From the NCBI GenBank assembly GCA_964352025.1, contig CAYGPZ010000011.1:45825-109824 (forward strand): DNA of 64,000 nucleotides, read 5' to 3'. This stretch comes from Hirschia sp964352025. GTDB lineage: Bacteria > Pseudomonadota > Alphaproteobacteria > Caulobacterales > Hyphomonadaceae. The notes below the pieces were generated by a model. That model was not told the origin of the DNA and searched no databases. It saw only the letters and a program-made list of their open reading frames with translations. This document shows, piece after piece, positions 1-8,272 of this stretch. A program made the translations under genes and the position numbers. Position 1 is the stretch's first letter, and each line of letters begins with the position of its first letter.

Positions 1-202
1 TGGAAGGGCCTTGTTTTACGTTCCACACAACGCCAGTCACAGAACGTGCGCCCAATGGCACAGTTACAAAACTACCCAGCTCAACCGTCATATCTTCATG
101 CACGCGATAATCGAATGCCTCAGGTAAAGGCATTGGCAGCAATACGCTGGCAATCTGATATTCAGGACCAAGCTGAAATTCTGTTTCCGGAAAAAGACTC
201 AT
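1..202 (-). CDS. priA: Primosomal protein N' PriA, N-terminal fragment
   Basis: The minus-strand frame is open to the window edge, so only about 67 residues of the amino terminus are present. PriA is the replication-restart helicase that reloads the replisome at stalled forks. The visible part has the PriA 3'-DNA-binding domain pattern: VLLPMPLPEAFDYRV near residues 21-35, then a 'GSFVTVPLGARSVTGVVW' stretch. I chose the ATG at 202; in-frame ATGs at 244 and 250 would add 14 or 16 residues, and none has a well-spaced ribosome-binding site. It is divergent from xerC, with which priA is commonly neighbour in alphaproteobacteria. The helicase motifs lie outside the window. Confidence 0.85.
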   Translation of the reverse strand, partial: MSLFPETEFQLGPEYQIASVLLPMPLPEAFDYRVHEDMTVELGSFVTVPLGARSVTGVVWNVKQGPS

Positions 203-324
203 ACCCCCTATTTCGCCTTTTGGGAGAGCGCCGACAAGCGGCATTGTCATATTTCTTGTAGAAATCCAGAGCTAAACTCGCCGCCATCCACTTTGAATTA
301 ACCTCGCCACGCCAAAATCATCAA

Positions 325-1281
325 ATGGCTGATACACTACCCGTTTCCGAGCATACACATACGCACGCCCCTCGAACGGGGTCAGAAGCGCTATATGCGT
401 TTGTGCAATATCTGCAGCATGAGCGCCGTATGTCCGAGCACACGGTGGATGGATATCGCCGCGATGTTGGAAATTTTCTTGGATTTCTGGTCGAACACAT
501 TGGCGGCGAAGCACATGTTGATGATCTAGTAAAACTCACGCCAAGCGATGTGCGTGCGTGGCTTGCCTATCGCCGCGCTAATTATGATTTACAAGCGACA
601 TCCATTAGCCGCGCACTTTCGGCGGTGCGGGCGTTTTATAAGTTTCTCGATCGCCAGCTCAATAAACCAAATGCGCGCATCCAGATGGTCAAAGCACCCA
701 AGCGCCCACAACGTCTGCCGCGTCCTGTGTCTCAAGAAGCTGCGCAAAACCTTCTGCAAGAAGTACAAGACCAAGATGTCGAACCATGGATTGCCGCTAG
801 AGATGCTGCGATGATCGCCCTCATGTATGGCGCTGGGCTACGTATTTCCGAGGCACTATCCCTAACGGACGCGGATATTCCGGCTAAAGAAATTCTTAGA
901 ATTCAAGGCAAAGGCGACAAAGTACGCTTAGTACCCCTTATTCCCGTCGTCCGAGATGCCCTCAATGACTATTTTGAAAAACGGCCTTTCTTGCGAGATG
1001 AAGAAGGCCCACTTTTTCGTGGCGTAAAGGGAAAAAAACTCAACCCGCGCATCATTCAAAAACTAGTCGAAAACCTACGCATCGTCATGGGACTGCCAGA
1101 TACGGCAACCCCCCACGCATTGCGCCACTCATTCGCGACACATTTACTCGCCAATGGTGCAGACCTCCGTTCGATCCAAACGCTATTGGGCCACGCCAGC
1201 CTATCCTCGACACAAATCTATACCGGCGTCGAAGCAGACAGACTCAAAGCTATTCACAGAGCCGCCCATCCTAGGGGGTGA
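325..1281 (+). CDS. xerC: Tyrosine recombinase XerC
   Basis: Site-specific recombinase that with XerD resolves chromosome dimers at dif during division. The 318-residue protein has the N-terminal SAM-like DNA-binding domain (about residues 20-110) and the catalytic domain (about 135-310). The catalytic set is complete: Arg173 in GAGLRISEAL, Lys196 in the beta-hairpin, His264 and Arg267 in HALRH, His290 in LLGHASL and nucleophile Tyr299 in STQIYT. Length is normal for XerC. The ATG at 325 has no clear Shine-Dalgarno site, but the next in-frame Met would remove part of the DNA-binding domain. XerC rather than XerD is preferred because it sits beside priA and near lpd. Confidence 0.93.
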   Translation: MADTLPVSEHTHTHAPRTGSEALYAFVQYLQHERRMSEHTVDGYRRDVGNFLGFLVEHIGGEAHVDDLVKLTPSDVRAWLAYRRANYDLQATSISRALSAVRAFYKFLDRQLNKPNARIQMVKAPKRPQRLPRPVSQEAAQNLLQEVQDQDVEPWIAARDAAMIALMYGAGLRISEALSLTDADIPAKEILRIQGKGDKVRLVPLIPVVRDALNDYFEKRPFLRDEEGPLFRGVKGKKLNPRIIQKLVENLRIVMGLPDTATPHALRHSFATHLLANGADLRSIQTLLGHASLSSTQIYTGVEADRLKAIHRAAHPRG

Positions 1282-1362
1282 GTGGTGGATGAAAATGGCC
1301 CTAATCGGACTGATGAACAAGAGTATAAATGTCTGATATTTTACGTATCCCCTATATTGTAT

Positions 1363-2169
1363 TTAGGGACAATCTACCCTCAATTCCCATCCACAAGTAG
1401 TTCGAAAAAAGTTTCCATTTCCACCTCCGGGAAAACCAAAACGCCCTTTTCCTGTAGAATTCAAAAAGAATGCATATTCTCCTTCTTCTACAGATTGGGG
1501 ACTTTGCCACCATTGATCATGGCCTCCCACTTTGACTGGCATCGTTTTCTGGAGTTCTGCACATTTATCCCTAACTGGATTATCGTAGAACCAATCATCA
1601 TCATCCGATTGGACAACCATTTCTGGTGCTCCATCAAATGCTTCCCAATCAGGTAAATCACCTTCTAGACCATGCCACTGTACAGGAAATGTCGGAAAAG
1701 TTTCGTGCTCTCGATACTTAGGGCCTAGTGGAACCAAATTAGTTGAGGAATGGTACGTGCGAATTTCGAAACTATGCCCGTTGGAAGCTTCAAATACCCC
1801 ACATGCTTCAAGATCAAACCATAAGGTCAGATAAGCCGCATCAGACAATACTTTAGGAACGAAAAGCAATTCATCCATCCGCATCTGCAATACTGGGTGC
1901 ATCTTCCTACCGCTATTTTGACAGACAGGAACCGACTCATTGTCTGTACCGATGAAATTGCCACCCCACCAGCTTCTGAGGAGGTCTTCCTTTTCAGGTC
2001 GAACCCCTCCTAGTTCGCCAAAACTAGCATTCCGTCCCGTCTTAATCAGATTGTCTTTGGCTATCTGTAATTCTTCAGGTGTGGGGGGACGAAAACGAGA
2101 GTGTTTTGTGTTTTTGTTCAAAATGCCTTTGAATAGCTCAACCATTATCTTTTCCCCACAATCAGCCAT
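1363..2169 (-). CDS. DUF1963 (YwqG-like) family protein
   Basis: A 268-residue soluble protein with the DUF1963 layout: a 'WWGG' element near residue 68, an LQM-type strand near 94, LTLWFD near 114, KVGGHDQWWQSP near 213 and a GGNGNFF-GWELRVDCP carboxyl end. The family has no agreed biochemical role and is often found near immunity or toxin genes, but nothing here supports that role. The gene converges on xerC, from which it is separated by about 80 bases. Upstream (2170-2215) is very AT-rich with a TATAGTATAAATATAC element that could be its promoter. Function unknown; family assignment is from remembered pattern. Confidence 0.75.
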   Translation of the reverse strand: MADCGEKIMVELFKGILNKNTKHSRFRPPTPEELQIAKDNLIKTGRNASFGELGGVRPEKEDLLRSWWGGNFIGTDNESVPVCQNSGRKMHPVLQMRMDELLFVPKVLSDAAYLTLWFDLEACGVFEASNGHSFEIRTYHSSTNLVPLGPKYREHETFPTFPVQWHGLEGDLPDWEAFDGAPEMVVQSDDDDWFYDNPVRDKCAELQKTMPVKVGGHDQWWQSPQSVEEGEYAFFLNSTGKGRFGFPGGGNGNFFRTTCGWELRVDCP

Positions 2170-2273
2170 ATTGTCGTTGTATAGTATAAATATACTTTGG
2201 AATAAACGAATGTCCGTTTTTGGCGATTTTAGCCGTTTGCTTGCCCGATACTCTCACAATCCCCAAACACAAA

Positions 2274-2308
2274 TCAGCCCACTCTCGCGATTGGCAAGAA
2301 TGGGCTGA
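2274..2308 (-). terminator. Probable rho-independent terminator of the helicase gene
   Basis: An 8-bp perfect stem (TCAGCCCA at 2274-2281, TGGGCTGA at 2301-2308) closes a 19-base loop 28 bases beyond the helicase stop. Only a short T-rich tail (TTTG) follows on the minus strand, so termination strength is uncertain. Confidence 0.6.
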
Positions 2309-2335
2309 CTTTCGTTAAATTGTCGTCGCTAGTGT

Positions 2336-4816
2336 TTAGCGTGCAAAGCTTGGTTTGCGACGTGGTTTTCCGTCTGAAGATCCACCACGCTTAGCGCCGC
2401 CGCCCGGCTTTTTCGGCGAACTAAACCCACCATCATTGCGACGGAAATCTGGACCATCATCTGAACGCGGCTTGCGCTTTTTAAAACGATTACCGTTATC
2501 ACCACCATCCGCATGGTTAGCACCTTTGCTAGGGTATGCAGGACGCTCTGAACGGCCGCGTGGAGGTTTACGCTCTGAACGCTCCCCTTCTGCACCTTCT
2601 TCAAAACGGTTATTGGAATTGTTCGTCGCTTTTTTATTCCAAGTACGTTCTGAACCGCGTCCGCCGTCTTTCTTGTCTTTACCCCAAGAACGACCATCTG
2701 CAGCACGTGTCTTGTCATAATTCGTACGTGGACGTGGGTTTGCCCCCTCATAGCCACGACCTTGCGGACGATCACCCGCTAAACGCTCTTCGCGGTTTGG
2801 CCCTGAACGCTCATTGCGATCATTGCCGCCACGATTGTCATCACGGTGTCCTTGGTAGCCACCACGCTCTTCATTGCGACCACCTTCACGACGTCCTTGG
2901 TATCCGCCACGCCCTTCACCGCGACCACCTTCAGAGCGACCTTGGTATCCACCGCGACCTTCACCGCGACCACCTTCGGANNNNNNNNNNNNNNNNNNNN
3001 NNNNNNNNNNNNNNNNNNNNNNNNNNNNNNNNNNNNNNNNNNNNNNNNNNNNNNNNNNNNNNNNNNNNNNNNNNNNNNNNCCACCGCGACCTTCACCGCG
3101 ACCACCTTCGGAGCGACCTTGATAGCCTCCGCGACCTTCATCGCGGCCACCTTCACGGCGACCTTGGTATCCGCCACCACCTTCGCGGTTGCCTTGATAT
3201 CCACCACGGCCTTCGCTGCGGTTGTTGTCACGGCGACCTTCTGATCGACCTTCTGAACGCCCACCTTCTGAACGTTCCGGACGCGCGAAACGATCATCAC
3301 GACTTGAACGGTCAGGACGGTCACCACCTTCAGAACGCTTAAAGCGATCTTGGCGACCTTCGTAACGAGGCTCAGAGTTTGCGTCTGCACGGAATGGACG
3401 ATCCTCACGTTGAGGACGGTCATCGCGTTGACGATCCCCTCTATTGTCATCACGACCGCGATATCCACCGCCATCACGACCACCACGACCTTCTGAACGA
3501 CCACGGCCAGCATCACGACCGCCGCGTCCGCCATCTCTGCCGCCATCGCGTCCACCGCGACCGCCACGTCCACCGTCACGGCTTCCGCGACCACCATCTC
3601 TGCCGCCATCTCTACCGCCACGACCGCGTGAGCGCTCTTCGATAACAGGTGTCGCGTTCTCGGTAATTTCGTCTGCTTGTTCAATAAAACCTTCAGGAAG
3701 GTCAACAATCGGAATTTTCATCCGGATCTGACGTTGAATATCAAGCAGGTATTTCTTTTCATCACGTGATACAAAAGAAATCGCCTTACCTTCACGTCCA
3801 GCACGCGCTGTACGTCCGATACGGTGAACATATTGCTCAGGTACGTTTGGAATTTCATAGTTGAAGACGTGAGACACGCCCGGCACGTCGATACCGCGCG
3901 CTGCGATATCAGTCGCAATAAGAACTTTAGACTCACCGTTTCTGAATGCGTTCAACGCACGCTCACGCTGAGACTGTGACTTGTTACCGTGAATCGCACC
4001 ACAACGGATTCCAGCATTCATCAATCTGGAAACAACTTTGTCTGCACCATGCTTTGTGCGCATAAACACAAGTGCACGGTCAATTGTTTCATCTTGCAGT
4101 TTTACAAGAAGCAATGGACCTTTTTGGGCCTGATTAACGTGAGTCAAAGATTGATCAACACGCTCAGCAGTTGTTGACTCCTGCGCAATCGAAACCTTTT
4201 TCGGGTTTGTTAGAAACTGATTGGCAAGCCCCGCCACATTTGAAGGCATTGTTGCAGAGAAGAACAATGTCTGACGCTCTTCTGGAACTGCATTGGCAAT
4301 ACGGCGCAGTGGGTGAATAAATCCAAGGTCAAGCATTTGGTCTGCTTCATCAAGAACCAGTTTCTCAACGAAAGACAAATCAACGGCGTTCTGTTCCATC
4401 AGGTCGATCAAACGGCCGGGTGTCGCCACAAGCACATCTGCACCACGGTGAAGGTCACGCATTTGCTTACGGATTGGAACACCACCGAAAACTTTAAGCA
4501 CGCGCAATGACAAACATTGACCGTATTTGCTAAACGCTTCAGCGATCTGGCTTGCTAGCTCACGCGTAGGCGCAATGATCAAACAACGCACAGCGCCGGG
4601 ACCCGGCATGTCTGGTAATTTACAAAGGTGGTGAAGAAGCGGCAGAGCAAAAGCTGCTGTCTTACCTGTACCTGTTTGGGCGATACCCAAAATGTCTCCA
4701 CCTTCCATAACAAGCGGAATAGCTTGAGCTTGAATAGGTGTTGGTGTTTCGTAGCCTTCTTTATCCAGAGCTTTAAGAACTGGATTGGCTAGATCGAAAT
4801 CAGAAAATTTTGTCAC
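2336..4816 (-). CDS. DEAD-box RNA helicase with RGG-rich tail (RhlE-like), interrupted by an assembly gap
   Basis: ATP-dependent RNA helicase, likely acting in ribosome assembly or mRNA turnover at low temperature. The helicase core (residues 1-375) is complete: Q motif, AQTGTGKT (46-53), PTRELASQ, ATPGRLIDL, DEAD (156-159), SAT (187-189) and HRIGRTARAG (331-340). From about residue 395 the protein becomes a very long Arg/Gly/Asp/Ser tail with many RGG-type units and a 15-residue tandem repeat (SEGGRGEGRGGYQGR and variants). A 100-N gap lies in this repeat, so the true length is unknown; the frame is open on both sides. The start is GTG at 4816 with a weak GAAAG upstream. Basic RGG tails bind RNA; condensate formation is possible but unproven here. 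Confidence 0.9.
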   Translation of the reverse strand: MTKFSDFDLANPVLKALDKEGYETPTPIQAQAIPLVMEGGDILGIAQTGTGKTAAFALPLLHHLCKLPDMPGPGAVRCLIIAPTRELASQIAEAFSKYGQCLSLRVLKVFGGVPIRKQMRDLHRGADVLVATPGRLIDLMEQNAVDLSFVEKLVLDEADQMLDLGFIHPLRRIANAVPEERQTLFFSATMPSNVAGLANQFLTNPKKVSIAQESTTAERVDQSLTHVNQAQKGPLLLVKLQDETIDRALVFMRTKHGADKVVSRLMNAGIRCGAIHGNKSQSQRERALNAFRNGESKVLIATDIAARGIDVPGVSHVFNYEIPNVPEQYVHRIGRTARAGREGKAISFVSRDEKKYLLDIQRQIRMKIPIVDLPEGFIEQADEITENATPVIEERSRGRGGRDGGRDGGRGSRDGGRGGRGGRDGGRDGGRGGRDAGRGRSEGRGGRDGGGYRGRDDNRGDRQRDDRPQREDRPFRADANSEPRYEGRQDRFKRSEGGDRPDRSSRDDRFARPERSEGGRSEGRSEGRRDNNRSEGRGGYQGNREGGGGYQGRREGGRDEGRGGYQGRSEGGRGEGRGXXXXXXXXXXXXXXXXXXXXXXXXXXXXXXXXXXSEGGRGEGRGGYQGRSEGGRGEGRGGYQGRREGGRNEERGGYQGHRDDNRGGNDRNERSGPNREERLAGDRPQGRGYEGANPRPRTNYDKTRAADGRSWGKDKKDGGRGSERTWNKKATNNSNNRFEEGAEGERSERKPPRGRSERPAYPSKGANHADGGDNGNRFKKRKPRSDDGPDFRRNDGGFSSPKKPGGGAKRGGSSDGKPRRKPSFAR
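2853..3180. repeat. 45-bp tandem repeat in the helicase tail
   Basis: Units of 45 bases encode the 15-residue block SEGGRGEGRGGYQGR with small variations. Near-identical units are visible on both sides of the N gap, and more diverged units flank them. The period is a multiple of three, so copy-number change keeps the reading frame. The gap is probably here because short reads could not span the array. Confidence 0.85.
2981..3080. other. Assembly gap of 100 N
   Basis: Exactly 100 undetermined bases, a conventional placeholder for a gap of unknown size. It lies inside the 45-bp tandem array of the helicase gene, so the number of missing repeat units cannot be read. Confidence 0.98.
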
Positions 4817-5126
4817 GATTTACTTTCGCATACATATGAACGCAAAACACTATCTGGCCCCCTTCTCATCAGAAGGGCGCACGGGCGCTCGTTAAAGAGA
4901 CGACCCGCGTGAATTGGGGCGTTTGTGGAATATGCGTCTCAGGGGGCCAGCTCAAGTGCGGATGTCTCCCGCGCGTGCTTCACGCTGCCAGTCTTACCCA
5001 TGCATTTCTATTAAAACGCATCGCAGACCGCCATATGCGGGACTTCCAGCTATAAGTCAAGCGGGATGCAGCTATGCAGCGATGCATTCACACATAAGCC
5101 AAAGATATCTATAGATTTAACGCACG
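4817..5126 (-). promoter_or_regulatory. Long helicase leader region with hairpin
   Basis: About 310 bases without a convincing gene lie between the helicase start and the next gene. On the minus strand the region would be the helicase promoter and 5' leader. It holds a perfect 7-bp hairpin with a four-base loop (CCCTTCT-catc-AGAAGGG, 4860-4877) about 45 bases upstream of the GTG start. Long structured leaders are known for cold-inducible RNA helicase genes; that this one is regulatory is inference. A 66-codon plus-strand frame (4914-5114) shows no ribosome-binding site or recognisable features. Confidence 0.35.
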
Positions 5127-5498
5127 CTAAACGTGCTGATCGATAAGTATCGGATTTCCATCTGGATCAATAACAATAAAGCTCGCCGGACCGATTGTAT
5201 CTTCATCGGCCTGAGTAGCCAGATCGAGATTATGGGATTTCAAGTTTTTCTGAATATCGCGGACATCAACAAACTCATCGAGCTTTTCAGCATTCTCGTC
5301 CCACCCCGGATTGAATGTCAGCATATTGCGGTCAAACATGCCTTCAAAAATACCGATAATAGTGGTTCCATTCTTTAGAATGAGCCAGCCTTGATCTTCA
5401 TGCCCACCATAAACTTCAAATCCAAGTTTCTTGTAAAAATCCTTGGAGATCTGAAGGTCTTTCACCGTCAGACTTATAGAAAATAGCCCCAATTTCAT
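5127..5498 (-). CDS. VOC (glyoxalase/bleomycin-resistance) superfamily protein
   Basis: A 123-residue single-module vicinal-oxygen-chelate protein: beta-alpha-beta pattern beginning GLFSISLTVKDLQISKDFY, then GFEVYGG and the closing PDGNPILIDQH. These folds serve as metal-dependent glyoxalases, dioxygenases or drug-binding proteins; the substrate cannot be inferred. The start at 5498 is chosen because AGGGAGGTG lies seven bases upstream, an unusually strong ribosome-binding site; a start eight codons earlier would overlap it. The gene stands alone. Confidence 0.8.
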   Translation of the reverse strand: MKLGLFSISLTVKDLQISKDFYKKLGFEVYGGHEDQGWLILKNGTTIIGIFEGMFDRNMLTFNPGWDENAEKLDEFVDVRDIQKNLKSHNLDLATQADEDTIGPASFIVIDPDGNPILIDQHV

Positions 5499-5763
5499 AA
5501 TACACCTCCCTCTTGTTCCCACACCTTAAAGTACAACTTTTCTGCCTATTTGAACAGCCAGTGGTTGACCGCCCCAATAATTATCATTAGGGGCCATGCA
5601 CATGATGTATCACCAGCCTTCTTCAATTATCTGGAAGCTGCTCCTGATTTAGGAGCGGTCGGTGAGCCATGTCTCAAGCCGACTGTGGAACATCCACTCT
5701 CGGTTTGAACAAAATTCCAGATGTTTCGCAGTCCATTTTTAATACCCATGCGGAACGAAACAA

Positions 5764-6684
5764 ATGTATTCTCGTCCATCAAATCAGCTCGTCGGTTTTT
5801 TACTAGCCTCCGTTGGTGCAGCGCTATTTTCTATGAAAGCGCTAGTGATCAAACTTGCATTTGTAGAAGGTGCAAGCGTTGAACTCATGATGGTCCTCCG
5901 CATGGGTTTTGCCCTCCCTATTTTCATAGCGGTTGGATATGTCTCGTGGAGTAAACAAAGCAAAAACGGTGTTGCCTTAACGACAAAACGCATCTCTGCG
6001 ACCTGTGCGCTTGGTGTCTTGAGTTATTATGGTTGCACATGGCTAGACTTTGAGAGTTTGCATTACATCTCAGCTCAATTGGAAAGGTTGATATTGTTTT
6101 TATATCCAACCTTTACTGCCATTTTTGCGTGGATATTTTTAAAAGACAGGCTGACTATCCGCCATGTCTGCGCCTTGGCTTTATCCTATGTCGGTGTGAT
6201 CATTTTAATAGGTCCTGAACGGGGCCAATATGGCGACATGGCCTTGTTAGGCGCAGGACTTGTTTTTGCTGCTGCTGTGTTATTTGCGGCTTATGTCACC
6301 ATGTCCAGAGGATTGATAAAGACGATCGGCTCGCAGCTTTTTACCTGCTTGGGCATGTCGAGTGCAGCTATAGCAATTCTTATTCACTTCACCTTGCAGA
6401 CGCAGATGACTGAAGAGACAATTTCACTCACCCCGACTATTTTTGGATATGGCGTTTTTCTGGCTATTTTCTGTACGGCATTACCTGCATTTGCCATGTC
6501 CGAGGCCGTGGCGAGGATTGGCCCTGGAATGACCAGTGCCATGGGAGGTATTGGGCCTGCAGTTACCGCCTTGTTGGCTGTATGGGTCCTGAATGAACCA
6601 TTTGGATGGCCGCATTTCTGGGCATTGGTTTTTGCCACAGCAGGCGCACTCATATTGATTGTTAAGCCTCAAAAAGCTTCATGA
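5764..6684 (+). CDS. EamA-family (DMT superfamily) membrane transporter
   Basis: A 306-residue inner-membrane protein with about ten hydrophobic segments in two homologous EamA halves, the usual architecture of metabolite exporters of the drug/metabolite transporter superfamily. Features include the early GAALFSMKALVIKLAF helix and the late 'EPFGWPHFWALVFATAGA' segment typical of the second EamA repeat. The substrate is unknown. The ATG at 5764 has only a weak CGGAACG upstream. The roughly 265 bases before it hold no gene I can support. The hopJ-like and aldo/keto reductase genes follow in the same direction, but each gap could hold its own promoter. Confidence 0.85.
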   Translation: MYSRPSNQLVGFLLASVGAALFSMKALVIKLAFVEGASVELMMVLRMGFALPIFIAVGYVSWSKQSKNGVALTTKRISATCALGVLSYYGCTWLDFESLHYISAQLERLILFLYPTFTAIFAWIFLKDRLTIRHVCALALSYVGVIILIGPERGQYGDMALLGAGLVFAAAVLFAAYVTMSRGLIKTIGSQLFTCLGMSSAAIAILIHFTLQTQMTEETISLTPTIFGYGVFLAIFCTALPAFAMSEAVARIGPGMTSAMGGIGPAVTALLAVWVLNEPFGWPHFWALVFATAGALILIVKPQKAS

Positions 6685-6743
6685 CAAAACATCTTTAAGC
6701 TCTTACAAAGCATTCAAATAATTAGAATAATGAAAGGTCAAAT

Positions 6744-7094
6744 ATGACTGACTTCAATACTGCAAAATCAGATTTCATATCTTCTCTAGATCAACCCGAT
6801 TTCATGTTTGAAACGACATTGGGATTTATCGAGAAGTGGTTTGATTTCACTCCGAGCGCCTTCAATAATGGCGGTGTTGCGAATGAAGCGAATGAAAATC
6901 AAGGCAGCTGCAAGGTCTTTGCACTTCAGCAATTGCTCGACTTGTCAAAAGACCAGACTCTCAAAGCATTTGGACAACATTATCGAGACGTTGTCGCGAC
7001 ACCTGACGTAAGCAACCACCATAATTTAAGGCGTGTCCTCAAAGACGAAATTGGCGATATTACGTTTGATAGTTTTCCGCTAAAGCAGAAATAA
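6744..7094 (+). CDS. HopJ type III effector family protein
   Basis: A 116-residue protein of the HopJ family. The diagnostic pattern is present: F-x-x-T-L-x-FIEKWFDFTPSAFNNG (about residues 23-43), then NENQGSCKVFA and LKAFGQHYRDVV with an N-H-H-N-L-R motif. The name comes from a plant-pathogen effector, but most members are housekeeping-like proteins of unknown function in marine and soil bacteria. No type III secretion genes are seen here, so an effector role is unlikely. Confidence 0.8.
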   Translation: MTDFNTAKSDFISSLDQPDFMFETTLGFIEKWFDFTPSAFNNGGVANEANENQGSCKVFALQQLLDLSKDQTLKAFGQHYRDVVATPDVSNHHNLRRVLKDEIGDITFDSFPLKQK

Positions 7095-7181
7095 AAATCA
7101 ATTTAAAACTGACTGTTTCAAAACATCGGTTTTTGAGATTAATGTGTTTGCGTTATCAGAAATTACCGCTGGAGATTAAAT

Positions 7182-8177
7182 ATGGCATATTCCCCTAACC
7201 CATCTCGATATGAAAATATGCCGTATAATCGTGTCGGCAAATCCGGCCTGAAGCTGCCCGCGATATCGCTTGGCTTGTGGCACAATTTCGGCGACGAGAA
7301 ATCTCGTAGCGTGTCTCGTGAAATGTGCCTCAAAGCATTTGATCTTGGCATTACACATTTTGATCTTGCAAATAATTATGGGGTTCCAGCTGGGTCGGCT
7401 GAAAGCAATTTTGGCGAGCTTTTGCGATCTGATCTTGGTAAATACCGCCATGAAATCGTGATTAGCTCTAAAGCTGGATATTTCATGTGGGATGGCCCTT
7501 ATGGCGAATGGGGAAGCCGCAAATATCTGCTGACAAGCCTTGATCAAAGCCTGAAACGTATGGGACTAGACTATGTCGATATTTTCTATTCCCACAGGTT
7601 CGACCCTGATACTCCGCTAGAAGAAACAATGGGCGCACTCGACTATGCAGTTCGCTCAGGAAAAGCACTCTATGCTGGTATTTCATCCTACCCACCCGAG
7701 GAGACCCGTAAGGCTGCTGCAATTTTAAAAGAATTGGGAACGCCCTGCCTGATCCATCAACCAGAATATTCTATTTTTAATCGCACTGTTGAAGACACAA
7801 AGCTCCTCGACGCAATTGATGACAATGGGATGGGTTGCATCGTTTTCTGTCCTTTGGCGCAAGGTCGTTTAACGGACAAATATCTCAACGGAATTCCTGA
7901 AGACAGCCGCATCGCCGACCCAAATGGTTTTATCGGCGAGAACGACTTAAATGATGAATTAGTAAGGCAAATCAAAGCGCTAAATGATATGGCTCAATCA
8001 CGTGGTCAAAGCCTTGCGCAAATGGCGCTTGCATGGACACTCAAAGATAATCGCGTTACGAGCGCCATTATAGGTGCTAGCCGCGTCTCTCAAATTGAAG
8101 ATTGTGTCGGCGCTCTGAAAAACACATCATTCTCCGATGAAGAAGTGACGCTCATCGATACAATTTGCGGACGCTAA
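7182..8177 (+). CDS. Aldo/keto reductase, YghZ/GPR (L-glyceraldehyde 3-phosphate reductase) type
   Basis: NADPH-dependent aldo/keto reductase of 331 residues, very close in pattern to E. coli YghZ (Gpr), which reduces L-glyceraldehyde 3-phosphate and other toxic aldehydes. Landmarks include the opening NP-x-RY-x-x-M, SLGLWHNFG, ITHFDLANNYG, 'GSRKYLLTSLDQSLKRMGL' and SGKALYAGISSY. The catalytic tetrad is visible as Asp61, Tyr66, Lys97 and His138. Length is slightly under the 346 residues of E. coli. YghZ-type enzymes also resemble potassium-channel beta subunits, but no channel gene is nearby. Confidence 0.87.
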   Translation: MAYSPNPSRYENMPYNRVGKSGLKLPAISLGLWHNFGDEKSRSVSREMCLKAFDLGITHFDLANNYGVPAGSAESNFGELLRSDLGKYRHEIVISSKAGYFMWDGPYGEWGSRKYLLTSLDQSLKRMGLDYVDIFYSHRFDPDTPLEETMGALDYAVRSGKALYAGISSYPPEETRKAAAILKELGTPCLIHQPEYSIFNRTVEDTKLLDAIDDNGMGCIVFCPLAQGRLTDKYLNGIPEDSRIADPNGFIGENDLNDELVRQIKALNDMAQSRGQSLAQMALAWTLKDNRVTSAIIGASRVSQIEDCVGALKNTSFSDEEVTLIDTICGR

Positions 8178-8272
8178 CCTGAACTCACCCATCCGCCATT
8201 TCATAGCTATTTGACATTTCGGCCAATCTAAACAACTTTATCGAAAAACGATAATATTGGATTGGATATGCT

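Noticed and set aside
2853..3180. Possible CRISPR array
   Set aside because: The 45-bp units are direct tandem repeats in coding frame without unique spacers, and no cas genes are nearby.
2779..3708. Long frames of about 270-309 codons on both strands over the helicase tail
   Set aside because: They arise from the repeated, stop-poor RGG coding sequence and the N gap. Their translations are low-complexity and the helicase frame alone continues into a conserved core.
4914..5114. 66-codon plus-strand ORF upstream of the helicase
   Set aside because: No ribosome-binding site, no recognisable pattern, and it lies in the presumed leader of the helicase on the opposite strand.
6744..7094. Type III secretion effector function for the HopJ-like protein
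   Set aside because: No secretion apparatus or chaperone is in the window, and the family is common in free-living bacteria without type III secretion.
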